64,000 nucleotides of DNA. It comes from Pseudothauera nasutitermitis. Its GTDB lineage: Bacteria; Pseudomonadota; Gammaproteobacteria; Burkholderiales; Rhodocyclaceae. Numbering within the stretch: position 1 is the stretch's first letter; each line of letters starts with the position of its first letter. The translations under genes were made by a program, and so were the position numbers. The notes beneath the pieces are model-generated. The model was not told the origin of the DNA, did no database searches, and worked only from the letters and a program-made list of their open reading frames with translations. The stretch covers positions 1 to 64,000 of the forward strand of contig NZ_SSOC01000006.1 in the NCBI RefSeq assembly GCF_004801295.1, in the 5' to 3' direction. This document shows, piece by piece, positions 19,190-28,879 of the stretch.

Positions 19190-19767
19190 GGGTGCTCGGG
19201 GCGTGGAAAGTGGGGCGAGAGCGCCAGCGCGAAACCGCGCCGGTCGTGGAAGTCGGCCTGCACGGCGGGGTGGCGCAGCGCCCAGTAATGCAGGCCGCCG
19301 CCATCCTCGGTCACCGCGCTGAGGCCGAGCATCCACTGGCGTCCGGGCGGGGCGGCGGGCAGCAGGGCCGCGGGCACTTGAATGGCGAGTTCCAGGCGTT
19401 GTGGCATGGCGGTGACCAGAATCTGCGGGGCCGTGCCGGCGGGCGGAGCAGCATCGCTGCGCGCGCGGTAGCGGGCGAAGTCGTACACCGCCCATTGGCC
19501 GGAGGGGGAGAAGTTGAACTCGCGGTAGGCGGTCTCTCCGGCGACGGTGATGAAGGCTTCGCAGCAGGTGTGCCGCCAGAGTTCGTCGGCAGGGCCGGAG
19601 GGCTGGATGGCCGGGATCCGCAGGCCGCCGTCGTGCTCGACGGCGTAGCGCAGCAGCAGGCCGCCACGGGGGTGCAGGTCGATGTCCGTTTCGACGCGGG
19701 TGGCCGCGCCCGCTCCGGTGGCCGGATGGGGTTGCAGCTTGAGGCGAACGGGCAGGCGGACGGACAT
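19186..19767 (-). CDS. DOMON-like domain protein
   Basis: A 193-residue protein resembling the bacterial type 1 DOMON-like domain family: RLPAIQ-type strand, DELWRHTCCEAFI, YREFNFSPSGQWAVYDFARYR, and WMLGLSAVTED near the C-terminus. DOMON-like beta-sandwiches bind sugars or haem. There is no signal peptide. Its 3' end overlaps the namZ-like start by four bases, so it may bind or present the sugar substrate of that enzyme. Function is inferred from the fold and coupling only. Confidence 0.7.
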   Translation of the reverse strand: MSVRLPVRLKLQPHPATGAGAATRVETDIDLHPRGGLLLRYAVEHDGGLRIPAIQPSGPADELWRHTCCEAFITVAGETAYREFNFSPSGQWAVYDFARYRARSDAAPPAGTAPQILVTAMPQRLELAIQVPAALLPAAPPGRQWMLGLSAVTEDGGGLHYWALRHPAVQADFHDRRGFALALSPHFPRPEHP

Positions 19768-19835
19768 GGCGTCGGGCCGGGAAGCGGGACGCCAATGGTA
19801 GCGCCTGGGTGGGCGCGAGGCGAGGTATGGCGTGG

Positions 19836-19863
19836 GGGCGCGGCGGCCGGAGCCGCCGCGCCC
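19836..19863 (-). terminator. strong stem-loop after aapP
   Basis: A perfect 12-bp GC stem (19836-19847 with 19852-19863) around a CGGA tetraloop, 9 bases past the aapP stop. There is no T-run on the minus strand, so it may act as a 3' mRNA stabiliser or a Rho-assisted end rather than a full intrinsic terminator. Confidence 0.45.
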
Positions 19864-19872
19864 TGCCGCGGG

Positions 19873-20643
<771 letters not shown>

Positions 20644-20658
20644 TTTCGACGCTCGTTC

Positions 20659-21753
20659 CTAACGTTTGTGCCCGGTGTGCAGGCGGCGTTCCAGCCGCAT
20701 CGAATAGCGCGACATGCCGAAGCAGAAGATCCAGTAGACCAGCGCGGCGAACACATAGCCTTCAATGGCGAAGCCCAGCCAGGCGGGGTCCACGGTGGCC
20801 TGGTGGATGCTGTTGAACAGGTCGAACAGGCCGATGATGATCACTAGGCTGGTGTCCTTGAACAGCGCGATGAAGGTATTCACGATGCCGGGGATGACCA
20901 GTTTGAGCGCCTGCGGCAGGATCACCAGGCCCATCATCCGCCAGTAGCCCAGGCCCAGCGCGCCGGCGGCCTCGTACTGGCCCTTGGGGATGGCCTGCAG
21001 GCCGCCGCGCACCACTTCGGCGATGTAGGCGGCCTCGAACAGGATCACCGCGATCAGCGCGCGCAGCAGCTTGTCGATGGTGATCTGCTCGGGCAGGAAC
21101 AGCGGCAGCATCACCGAGGACATGAACAGCACGGTGATCAGCGGCACGCCGCGCCAGAACTCGATGAAGGTCACGCAGATGACGCGGATCGCCGGCATGT
21201 CGGAGCGCCGCCCGAGGGCCAGCAGCACGCCCAGCGGCATGGCGCCGGCGATGCCCACCACGGCGATCACCAGGGTCAGCATCAGGCCACCCCACTGGCT
21301 GGTCGGCACCACTTCCAGCCCCGGGCCGCCGTGCAGCAGCCAGAACGCCAGCCACGGGTAGACCAGCAGGTAGGCCAGGCCATACACCAGCTTGCGCGGC
21401 ATGGCCTTGACGAACAGCGGCGCCGCGCCGGCCACCGCGAGGATCACGGTGAGGTCCACCCGCCAGCGCAGCCCCTGCGGGTAGAAGCCGTACATGAACT
21501 GCGCGAAGCGGTTCTGGATGAACACCCAGCAGGCCCCGCCCGGCGCGCAGTCGCTGCGTGTGCTGCCGCTCCAGGTGGCGTCGAGGAAGGCCCACTGGAT
21601 CAGCGGCGGCACCGTGACCCAGATCAGGTACAGGGCCAGCGCGGTGAGCAGGGTGTTGAACCAGTTGGAGAACAGGTTGGCGCGCAGCCAGCCCACGACG
21701 CCCACCGACAGGGTCGGCGGCGGAAGATCGGGTTTGAAGACGTGCGTGCTCAT
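20659..21753 (-). CDS. aapM: general L-amino acid ABC transporter, permease AapM
   Basis: A 364-residue HisM/GlnP-type permease. After an N-terminal part longer than in simple PAAT permeases, it has several membrane segments and the EAA loop ARGGLQAIPKGQYEAAGALG region (GGLQAIPKGQYEAAGALGL) that docks the ATPase. The large N-terminal extension with a Cys-containing periplasmic loop (CAPGGACWV) is typical of AapM. Starts four bases after the aapQ stop, so probably coupled. Confidence 0.92.
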   Translation of the reverse strand: MSTHVFKPDLPPPTLSVGVVGWLRANLFSNWFNTLLTALALYLIWVTVPPLIQWAFLDATWSGSTRSDCAPGGACWVFIQNRFAQFMYGFYPQGLRWRVDLTVILAVAGAAPLFVKAMPRKLVYGLAYLLVYPWLAFWLLHGGPGLEVVPTSQWGGLMLTLVIAVVGIAGAMPLGVLLALGRRSDMPAIRVICVTFIEFWRGVPLITVLFMSSVMLPLFLPEQITIDKLLRALIAVILFEAAYIAEVVRGGLQAIPKGQYEAAGALGLGYWRMMGLVILPQALKLVIPGIVNTFIALFKDTSLVIIIGLFDLFNSIHQATVDPAWLGFAIEGYVFAALVYWIFCFGMSRYSMRLERRLHTGHKR

Positions 21754-21757
21754 GGCC

Positions 21758-22942
21758 TCAACGCTCCACCAGCGCGATGCGCTTGTTGTACCAGTTCATC
21801 AGCAGCGAAATGCTGAGGCTGATCGCCAGGTACACCGACATGGTGATGGCGATGGTCTCGATGGCCTGACCGGTCTGGTTCAGCACCGTGCCGGCGAACA
21901 CCGACACCAGGTCGGGGTAGCCGATCGCTGCGGCCAGCGAGGAGTTCTTCACCAGGTTCAGGTACTGGCTGGTCAGCGGCGGAATGATCACCCGCAGGGC
22001 CTGCGGGATGATCACCAGGCGCAGGATGTGGCCCGGGCGCAGGCCCAGCGAGCGCGCCGCTTCGGTCTGCCCGTGGCTCACCGCCTGGATGCCGGCGCGC
22101 ACGATCTCGGCGATGAACGCCGCGGTGTAGATCGACAGCGCCAGGGTGATCGCCACCAGTTCGGGAATCACCACCCAGCCGCCGCGGAAGTTGAAGCCGG
22201 TAAGTTCCGGCACGCTCCAGTGGAACGGGCTGCCGGCCACCAGCGCGAACAGCGCCGGCACGACCACGAGGATGCCCAGGCTGGCCCACAGCACCGGGAA
22301 ATAGCGGCCGGTGTTTTCGTGGCGGACCCGCGCCCAGCGTGCCAGCGCGACGCAGCCGGCGATGGCGATGACCAGCGCGACGATGAACGCCCAGAACCCC
22401 TCGGCCGGCGTCGGCGAGGGCAGATACAGGCCGCGGATGTTGAGGAAGACGGTTTCGCCCAGCGCATGGCTGTCGCGCGGCGGCGGCATGGCGCGCAGCA
22501 CCGCGAAGTACCAGAAGAAGATCTGCAGCAGCGGGGGGATGTTGCGGAAAATCTCGATGTACAGCGCGGCCAGCCGGCTGATCAGCCAATTGGGCGACAG
22601 GCGCGCGACGCCGACGACGAAGCCGACGATGGTGGCGATGAAGATGCCCAGCACGGAGACCAGCAGCGTGTTGAGCAGGCCCACGACGAACACCCGCCCG
22701 TAGGTATCGCCCTCGGTGTAGTCGATCAGCGACTGCAGGATGCCGAAGCCGGCGGGATTGTTGAGGAAGGCGAAGCCGGAGGTGATGCCGCGCTGCGCCA
22801 GGTTGGCTTGCGTGTTGTGGAACAGATACCAGCCGATCCCCAGGACGGCGCCGATGGCAAGGATCTGGAAGACCCAGGCGCGCACCTTGGGGTCGGTCAT
22901 CATCGAGCCGCGCCTGGACGGCTCGCTTGCCGGATTCTGCAT
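21758..22942 (-). CDS. aapQ: general L-amino acid ABC transporter, permease AapQ
   Basis: A 394-residue permease. The first helices carry the long insert typical of AapQ (a 150-residue stretch with extra membrane segments) and the C-terminal half holds the EAA loop RAGIQAVSHGQTEAARSLGL. ATG 22942 (MQNPASEP) is used; an earlier open frame is spurious. It pairs with AapM as the transmembrane channel. A stable stem-loop separates it from aapJ, which probably lowers permease expression relative to the binding protein. Confidence 0.92.
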   Translation of the reverse strand: MQNPASEPSRRGSMMTDPKVRAWVFQILAIGAVLGIGWYLFHNTQANLAQRGITSGFAFLNNPAGFGILQSLIDYTEGDTYGRVFVVGLLNTLLVSVLGIFIATIVGFVVGVARLSPNWLISRLAALYIEIFRNIPPLLQIFFWYFAVLRAMPPPRDSHALGETVFLNIRGLYLPSPTPAEGFWAFIVALVIAIAGCVALARWARVRHENTGRYFPVLWASLGILVVVPALFALVAGSPFHWSVPELTGFNFRGGWVVIPELVAITLALSIYTAAFIAEIVRAGIQAVSHGQTEAARSLGLRPGHILRLVIIPQALRVIIPPLTSQYLNLVKNSSLAAAIGYPDLVSVFAGTVLNQTGQAIETIAITMSVYLAISLSISLLMNWYNKRIALVER

Positions 22943-22990
22943 GGCAGACCCTGTCAGGAAATGGAGAAAAGGGAGAAGCCCTGAAACGGG

Positions 22991-23014
22991 CGCCACCGCC
23001 CGGAGGCGGTGGCG
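22991..23014 (-). other. intercistronic stem-loop aapJ-aapQ
   Basis: Perfect 10-bp stem CGCCACCGCC / GGCGGTGGCG with a four-base loop, 19 bases after the aapJ stop and about 50 before aapQ. Such hairpins after a binding-protein gene usually protect the upstream mRNA or partly terminate, giving more binding protein than permease. Confidence 0.6.
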
Positions 23015-23032
23015 TGTGCCGCGAATGCGGGC

Positions 23033-24061
23033 TTAGCGGACCGGCGGCGCGTACTGCAGGCCGCCCTTGTTCCACAGTGCGTTCAGGCCGCGCTCGATCT
23101 TCAGTTCGCTACCCTGGCCGACGTTGCGCTCGAACATCTCGCCGTAGTTGCCCACTTGCTTGACGATCTTGACGGCCCAGTCCTTCGGCAGGCGCAGGTC
23201 CTTGCCGTACTCGCCCTCGGCGCCCAGCAGGCGGCGCACGTCGGGGTTGGTGGAGCTCTTCGCCAGTTGTTCGACGTTGGCGGAGGTCACGCCCAGTTCC
23301 TCGGCGTTGATCTGGGCGAACAGCGCCCAGCGCACGATGGCGAACCACTCGTCGTCGCCGCGGCGCACGACCGGGCCGAGCGGCTCCTTGGAAATCACTT
23401 CGGGCAGCACGATGTAGCCATCCGGGTTGGCCAGCTTGATGCGCTGGGCGTACAGCTGCGACTGGTCGGAGGTCAGCACGTCGCAGCGGCCGGCTTCCAG
23501 CGCCTTCACGGTTTCGTCGGAGCGGTCGTAGGTGATCGGGGTGTATTTCAGGTTGTTGGAGCGGAAGTAGTCGGACAGGTTGAGTTCGGTGGTGGTACCG
23601 GCCTGGATGCACACTGCGGCGCCGTCGAGTTCCTTGGCGCTCTTCACGCCCAGCTTCGTGCTCACCAGGAAGCCCTGGCCGTCGTAATAGGTCACGCCGG
23701 TGAAGCTCAGGCCCAGGCCCGCGTCACGAGTGCTGGTCCAGGTGGTGTTGCGCGACAGGATGTCCACTTCGCCGGACTGCAGTGCGGTGAAGCGCTCCTT
23801 GGCGGTCAGCGGGGTGAAACGCACCTTGGCGGCGTCGCCGAACACGGCGGCGGCCACGGCGCGGCACACGTCCACGTCGATGCCCAGGAAGGTGCCCTTT
23901 TGATCGGTGTAGGAAAAGCCCGGCAGGCCGTCGCTGACGCCGCATTGCACGTAGCCCTTCTTGACCACCGCATCCAGGGTGGTGCCGGCGCTGGCCGGAA
24001 CGGACAGGCCGAGGGCGGCGAGCGCGGCGACAGAAGCCAGCGTGGTCTTTACAGTTTTCAT
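23033..24061 (-). CDS. aapJ: general L-amino acid ABC transporter, periplasmic binding protein
   Basis: A 342-residue substrate-binding protein. Signal peptide residues 1-26 ending SVPASA; then the PAAT-type fold with GYVQCGVSDGLPGFSY, GIDVDVCRAVAAAVFGD, SGEVDILSRNTTWTSTRD and CDVLTSDQSQLYA. AapJ binds many L-amino acids. First gene of the aapJQMP operon; 535 bases of non-coding DNA lie upstream, leaving room for nitrogen-type control. ATG 24061 has AGGTA-like bases upstream (reverse of TACCTCC), a good ribosome site. Confidence 0.93.
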   Translation of the reverse strand: MKTVKTTLASVAALAALGLSVPASAGTTLDAVVKKGYVQCGVSDGLPGFSYTDQKGTFLGIDVDVCRAVAAAVFGDAAKVRFTPLTAKERFTALQSGEVDILSRNTTWTSTRDAGLGLSFTGVTYYDGQGFLVSTKLGVKSAKELDGAAVCIQAGTTTELNLSDYFRSNNLKYTPITYDRSDETVKALEAGRCDVLTSDQSQLYAQRIKLANPDGYIVLPEVISKEPLGPVVRRGDDEWFAIVRWALFAQINAEELGVTSANVEQLAKSSTNPDVRRLLGAEGEYGKDLRLPKDWAVKIVKQVGNYGEMFERNVGQGSELKIERGLNALWNKGGLQYAPPVR

Positions 24062-24596
24062 CGAATACCTCCAAGGGGTGTTGGACAGCAATGGAACAGT
24101 TACGGGCAATGACGAACGGGATAACCGTCCGCCGCCGATGACCAATGGCCGAACATGTCGCCATACTGGCGGGAACCGAGTATTCGCCCGAAAAACCCCG
24201 CGCGCAATGGCTTTAGGGAAAGCCCTAACATGTCCGATATTTTTCCGGAGTGAGCCGGAATGCGTTGATCTAGCAGGAGGCGTGCCAGCATGTTGCATCG
24301 CACGACGAATGGGGAAACGCGGGGCTATCGGCGACTTTCGCCGTACGCGGGCACCTGGATGGTGCCTGGGGTGTGCGCAACGCACCGCCACGGTTCGTTT
24401 TTCGCGAATCGGGTATTCCGCGGCCGCGCCGAGGCGAAGGACGCCGGAGAGGCGTCGGCGCCGCGTTGAGGGGGCCGGGTTGTGCCGTGCATCATCAGCC
24501 GGCCGGAAAAACCGGGACTGCGGCTTTCACCGAGCGCGCCTCCGGTGTGGATGGGGTACAGTGCGCCCCTTGTTCGTCGCACTGAGTTCCGGGTCG
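24062..24596. promoter_or_regulatory. long aap upstream region with palindrome
   Basis: This 535-base gap holds the leftward aap promoter and the rightward PilZ-gene promoter. The clearest structure is TTAGGG-AAAG-CCCTAA (24213-24228), a perfect 6-bp inverted repeat in an AT-richer patch that ends in TATTTTTCC, a possible operator. I found no convincing sigma-54 site (GG-N10-GC) although amino acid transporters of this type are often under nitrogen control. No gene seen. Confidence 0.4.
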
Positions 24597-24971
24597 ATGG
24601 AAGAACATCGCCAACACCCCCGCTATCACCTGCGCTGGGATGTCGCCCTGGCCTTCGAGAATGGAGGCCGCACCCAAACGGCGGTCGGGCGCACCCACGA
24701 CATCTCGCTCGGCGGCCTGTCCGCCCTGGTGCCCTGTGATGTGCGCAGCACGGGCCTGGTCACCGTGCGCCTGGCGCCCGCGCCGCTGCATGCCGGCCAT
24801 GAATCGCCGATGATCGACGCGCAGGCCCGTCTGGTCTATTCCATCCTGTCGCCGCGCGACGGCTGCTTTCGCGTCGGCCTGGCGTTCGAGCGCTTCACCG
24901 GGGACGGCCGGGCGCAACTGCGCCGGCGTCTCGACCAGCACCTGCCCGGCTTCGGCCTGCCCGGGGGCTGA
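24597..24971 (+). CDS. PilZ domain protein (c-di-GMP binding)
   Basis: A 124-residue single PilZ domain. HPRYHLRWD provides the RxxxR-type arginines and THDISLGGLSAL the D/NxSxxG motif; together these bind cyclic di-GMP. The partner output is unknown as the protein has no other domain. ATG 24597 fits the family start; the upstream open frame lies in the aap promoter region. It is convergent with the substrate-binding protein gene and shares the terminator at 24991. Confidence 0.9.
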   Translation: MEEHRQHPRYHLRWDVALAFENGGRTQTAVGRTHDISLGGLSALVPCDVRSTGLVTVRLAPAPLHAGHESPMIDAQARLVYSILSPRDGCFRVGLAFERFTGDGRAQLRRRLDQHLPGFGLPGG

Positions 24972-24990
24972 AGAGGGCACCAAAAGAAAA

Positions 24991-25022
24991 CGGGCCGTGC
25001 CGGGGAAACCCGGCACGGCCCG
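24991..25022 (-). terminator. intrinsic terminator of the liv substrate-binding gene
   Basis: Perfect 14-bp stem (24991-25004 with 25009-25022), GAAA/TTTC loop, followed on the minus strand by TTTTCTTTT. A textbook intrinsic terminator for leftward transcription; in the rightward sense it has no T-run. Confidence 0.9.
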
Positions 25023-25049
25023 CGTGGGCAGCGTCGCGCGCTGGCTTGC

Positions 25050-26255
25050 TTACTTCATGTCGGCGATGGCCTCGTAGGTGCCGTTGGCCACCTTGAAGAG
25101 GGCGTAGGTGCCCGGCACGTCGCCGGCCTGGTCGAACTCGTGGTCGCCGCCGGCGCCCTTGTAGTCGATGTCCTTGCCCTCGGCGATCAGCTTCTTGGCC
25201 TTGGCCCACTCGCCCGGCAGGATCGGCTCGCCCGGGCCGCTGGCCACGGCGCGCAGCGCTTCCGACAGCTTGGCCTTGTCGCCGCCGGCCTTCTCGATGG
25301 CCAGTGCGACCAGGAAGGCCGCGTCGTACGCCGAAGTGGCGAACACGGCGTTGGGGTCGTGGCCGGCGGCGGCGAAGGCCTTGTTGAACAGTTCCAGCGC
25401 CTGGGTGGCTTCGCCCACCGGCGCGGAGGTGAAGAAGTTCGCCAGGTTCTTCTCGCCCAGGGAGCGGATGATGCTGTCGATCTTCATGCCGTCGGCGCCC
25501 ACGTACTGCTTGAAGAAGCCGTTTTCCAACGCCTGGCGCAGGATGGTCAGGCCGGTGCCGTCGCCGTAGTCGAAGATCACCAGGGTGTCGGCGCCGCCAC
25601 GGGCCAGTTGGGCCAGGTCGGAGCGGTAGGAGGCCTTGCCGCCTTCATGCCCGGAGTAGCCGGCCAGCTTGCCGCCCTTGGCTTCGAACTCGGCCTTGAA
25701 GGATTCGGCCAGGCCCTTGCCGTAGTCGTTGTTCAGATAGGCCACCGCCACCGTCTTGGTGCCGCGCTCCAGCAGGGAGCGCGCCAGCGCGCGGCCCTGG
25801 TAATCGTCGGACGGCAGGGTGCGGAACACCAGATCCTTGTCGTTGAGCTTGGTGATTTCCGGGGAGGTGCCGGACGGGGTCACCATCAGCACGCCGGCCG
25901 GGATGGTGACCGAGTTGGCCGCCGCCAGCACGGCGCCGGAGCAGCTCGGGCCGACGATGGCGACCACGCGGTCGATGTTCACCGCCTTGGTGGCCGCGTC
26001 GGTGGCGTTCTGCGGGTTGCAGGCGCTGTCGCCGATGGTGAATTCCAGCTTGCCGTTGTTGAGGATGCCGCCTTGCTCATTGACCTGGGCGATGGCCAGG
26101 CGCGAGGCGTCCAGCATGCCCGGGGCCATGGCCGCGATGGGGCCGGAGATGCCGGCGAGCAGGCCGATCTTGACGTTCTGCGCGTGCGCCGGGGCGGCCA
26201 GGACGGCCGCGCCCAGCAGGGAGCCGACGAGGGTTGCGATGGTCTTCTTGTTCAC
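25050..26255 (-). CDS. livK: branched-chain amino acid ABC transporter, substrate-binding protein
   Basis: A 401-residue periplasmic binding protein of the LivJ/LivK (type I fold) family. Signal peptide residues 1-25 ending APAHAQ; KIGLLAGISGPIAAMA, AIVGPSCSGAVLAA and TSAYDAAFLVALAIEKAGG are family blocks. The start is GTG 26255, supported by an AGGAGGT ribosome site about eight bases upstream. It lies downstream of livM in the same direction, so it is the last gene of a leftward livGFHMK operon and is closed by a strong terminator. The ligand could be a branched-chain amino acid, amide or aromatic acid. Confidence 0.88.
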   Translation of the reverse strand: MNKKTIATLVGSLLGAAVLAAPAHAQNVKIGLLAGISGPIAAMAPGMLDASRLAIAQVNEQGGILNNGKLEFTIGDSACNPQNATDAATKAVNIDRVVAIVGPSCSGAVLAAANSVTIPAGVLMVTPSGTSPEITKLNDKDLVFRTLPSDDYQGRALARSLLERGTKTVAVAYLNNDYGKGLAESFKAEFEAKGGKLAGYSGHEGGKASYRSDLAQLARGGADTLVIFDYGDGTGLTILRQALENGFFKQYVGADGMKIDSIIRSLGEKNLANFFTSAPVGEATQALELFNKAFAAAGHDPNAVFATSAYDAAFLVALAIEKAGGDKAKLSEALRAVASGPGEPILPGEWAKAKKLIAEGKDIDYKGAGGDHEFDQAGDVPGTYALFKVANGTYEAIADMK

Positions 26256-26330
26256 AGGGTCACCTCCTGAGAATGCCGTGTGGCATGTGATCGATGGAAT
26301 GTTGTGGTTGTTTGTCCGCGATTTTCGCGC

Positions 26331-27284
26331 TCAGGCCCGGGGCGGCGCGGTGCCGCCGCCGTGCTGGCGCTCGGGCAGTATACCCTCGGGGCGGAAGCGC
26401 AGGACCAGTTGCAGCGTCAGGCCGATGATGAACACGCGGACGTATTTGGCCTGGATGGCGATTTCGGTGGGCAGGCGGTCGGTGAGCAGTTCGGAGACCG
26501 ACCAGATGACCCAGATCACCGCCGCGCCGAGGATGGCGCCCCGGTTGTTGCCCGAGCCGCCGAGGATCAGCATGATCCAGATCAGGAAGGTGGCGATCAT
26601 CGGATCGATGGCTTCCGGCGTGACCGAACGGTTGAAATGCACGAACAGCGCGCCGGCCAGGCCCATCAGCGCGGAGCCGAACACGAAGGCCTGCAGGCGC
26701 CGGTCGGCCACCCGCTTGCCCATCGCCGCGGCGGCGTTCTCGTTGTCGCGGATGGCGCGCATCATGCGGCCCCAGGGGGCCTTCAACTGGCGCTCGACGA
26801 GCAGATAGGCGGCCAGCAGCAGCACCGCGACGATGGCCAGATAGGCCATTTGCGACTCCATGTAGGGCAGGTCGCCGAAGGGCCGGGGAATGCCGGTGAT
26901 GCCGCGCACGCCGCCGGTCAGCCAGTCCTCGGTGCGCACCACCAGGCGGATGATTTCCGCCACGCCGATGGTGGCGATGGCCAGGTAGTCGGAGCGGAAG
27001 CGCAGGCAGATCTTGCCGATCGGCCAGGCGATCAGCGCGGCGACCGCCATCGCGGCCAGCAGGCCGAGCACCATCGGCAGTTCGAAGCCGCCCACACGGC
27101 CGCTGGCCGGCAGGCTGGTGAGGATGGCCGAGGTATAGGCGCCGATGGCGAAGAAGCCGGCGATGCCCGCGTTGAACAGTCCGCTGAAACCCCACTGGAT
27201 GTTCAGGCCGAGGGCGAGCAGGGCATAGATGCCCACCAGGATGGCCATGAAGACCGCGTAGTTGGCGAGGCCGACGATATCCAT
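26331..27284 (-). CDS. livM: branched-chain amino acid ABC transporter, permease LivM
   Basis: A 317-residue LivM with 8-9 membrane segments. ALGLNIQWGFSGLFNAGIAGFFAIGAY near the N-terminus and the EAA-like RAIRDNENAAAAMGKRV loop are diagnostic. ATG 27284 lies nine bases after the livH stop. Forms the channel together with LivH. The long upstream continuation of the same frame is antisense noise. Its end is 76 bases before the substrate-binding gene. Confidence 0.92.
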   Translation of the reverse strand: MDIVGLANYAVFMAILVGIYALLALGLNIQWGFSGLFNAGIAGFFAIGAYTSAILTSLPASGRVGGFELPMVLGLLAAMAVAALIAWPIGKICLRFRSDYLAIATIGVAEIIRLVVRTEDWLTGGVRGITGIPRPFGDLPYMESQMAYLAIVAVLLLAAYLLVERQLKAPWGRMMRAIRDNENAAAAMGKRVADRRLQAFVFGSALMGLAGALFVHFNRSVTPEAIDPMIATFLIWIMLILGGSGNNRGAILGAAVIWVIWSVSELLTDRLPTEIAIQAKYVRVFIIGLTLQLVLRFRPEGILPERQHGGGTAPPRA

Positions 27285-27292
27285 GAGCGTCC

Positions 27293-28162
27293 TCAGAGAA
27301 CTTTGCCGTTGAGCAGGCCGCGCGGGCGGACCAGCAGGATGATCAGCAGCAGCGCGAAGGCTGTGGCCGCCTTGTACTGCGCCGGCACGACGAACACCGA
27401 GAGTTCCTCGGTGATGCCGACGATCAGGCCGCCCAGCACGGCGCCCTGCACGCGGCCGACGCCGCCCAGGATGGCGGCGGCGAACATCGGCAGCAGCAGC
27501 TGCCAGCCCATCATCGAATGCAGTTCGGTGTTGATGCCGAGCATGAAGCCGGAGGCCGTACACAGTGCGCCGACGATGGCCCAGGTGAGCATGGTGACCT
27601 TGCGGTTGTCCACGCCGGACAGGCGGGCCAGATCCGGGTTGTCCGACATCGCGCGCATGGCCTTGCCCCACTTGGACTTGCGCAGGAAGAGTTCCAGGCC
27701 GACGACGATCAGCACCACGGTAAGCAGGGTGTTCAGCTCGCGCGGGCGCAGCAGGATGCCGAAATACTCCTCCGGGCGCACGATGCCGGTGACGTAGGTG
27801 GTGGGGTCCACGCCCCATACCACCTGCACCACCGCGCGCAGCATCAGCGCCACGCCCAGCGAGGCCATCACGGTGAGGATCTTCGGACGGCGCGAGAGGT
27901 AGTCGTAGAAGCTGCGGTCCACGCCGATGGCGATCACCGCGGTGATCGCCATCGCCAGCGGCAGCGCGACCCACGGGTCCATGCCGCTGGCGGCCAGCGC
28001 CAGGGCGATGAAGGCGCCCAGCGTGGCCATGTCGCCGTGGGCGAAGTGGGCGAAGCGCAGGATGCCGAACACCAGCGTGATGCCGATGGCGCCCACCGCG
28101 TAGATGGCGCCGAGCACGATGCCCGGCACCAGGTAGAAGTTGAGGAAATCGAGCAGGGTCAT
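27293..28162 (-). CDS. livH: branched-chain amino acid ABC transporter, permease LivH
   Basis: A 289-residue LivH. FLVPGIVLGAIYAVGAIGI, FGILRFAHFAHGDMATLGA and RAMSDNPDLARLSGVD are the characteristic blocks; the last is the ATPase-docking loop. It sits between livF and livM in a compact leftward operon, starting 13 bases after the livF stop. Confidence 0.93.
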   Translation of the reverse strand: MTLLDFLNFYLVPGIVLGAIYAVGAIGITLVFGILRFAHFAHGDMATLGAFIALALAASGMDPWVALPLAMAITAVIAIGVDRSFYDYLSRRPKILTVMASLGVALMLRAVVQVVWGVDPTTYVTGIVRPEEYFGILLRPRELNTLLTVVLIVVGLELFLRKSKWGKAMRAMSDNPDLARLSGVDNRKVTMLTWAIVGALCTASGFMLGINTELHSMMGWQLLLPMFAAAILGGVGRVQGAVLGGLIVGITEELSVFVVPAQYKAATAFALLLIILLVRPRGLLNGKVL

Positions 28163-28174
28163 GGATGGGATCTC

Positions 28175-28879
28175 TCAGCCGCCGAGGAACATCTCGGCCA
28201 CTTCCCGGTCGGCGAGCAGCGCCTGGCCGGTGCCTTCGTGGCGGTTGGCGCCGGTGGCCAGCACGTAGCCGCGGTCGCAGAAGGCCAGCGCCTGCTTGGC
28301 GTGCTGTTCCACCAGCAGGATGGACACGCCGGCATCGCGCACGTCGCGGGTGATCTGGAAGATCTGCTCCATGTATTTGGGCGACAGGCCAGCGGTGGGC
28401 TCGTCGAGCAGCAGCAGCTTGGGGTCGAGCATCAGCGCGCGGCCCATGGCGACCATCTGGCGCTGGCCGCCGGAGAGGTCGCCGGCGAGGTTCCTGCGCT
28501 TGGCCTTGAGGTCGGGGAACAGCTGGTACACCCGGTCGTAGGCGGCGGACAGGTCGCCGCTGCGCAGGAAGCCGCCCATTTCGAAGTTCTCGTGCACCGT
28601 CATCTCGCGGAACACGTTGTCCACCTGCGGCACGTAGCACACGCCGCGCTGCACGATGCGGTTGGGCGCCCAGCCGGTGATCTCCTCGCCGTCGAAGACG
28701 ATCTGCCCGCCGCGCACGTTGAGCAGGCCGAACACGGCCTTCATTGCGGTGGATTTGCCAGCGCCGTTGGGGCCGACGATGACCACGATTTCCTTCTCGG
28801 CGACGGTGATCGAGACGCCCTGCAGGATGTCCGCGTCACCGTAGCCGCCGCGCACGTCGCGCATGTCGAGCAGTGGCAT
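28175..28879 (-). CDS. livF: branched-chain amino acid ABC transporter, ATPase LivF
   Basis: A 234-residue ABC ATPase: Walker A GPNGAGKST, signature LSGGQRQMV, Walker B LLLLDEPTAGLSP, switch His in LVEQHAKQ. ATG 28879 overlaps the last base of the livG stop, so the two ATPases are translationally coupled and presumably form a heterodimer beneath LivH/LivM. Confidence 0.93.
   Translation of the reverse strand: MPLLDMRDVRGGYGDADILQGVSITVAEKEIVVIVGPNGAGKSTAMKAVFGLLNVRGGQIVFDGEEITGWAPNRIVQRGVCYVPQVDNVFREMTVHENFEMGGFLRSGDLSAAYDRVYQLFPDLKAKRRNLAGDLSGGQRQMVAMGRALMLDPKLLLLDEPTAGLSPKYMEQIFQITRDVRDAGVSILLVEQHAKQALAFCDRGYVLATGANRHEGTGQALLADREVAEMFLGG

Noticed and set aside
24062-24596. Sigma-54 site upstream of aapJ
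   Set aside because: Searched for GG-N10-GC with TGGCAC/TTGC context on both strands by eye and found no good match.
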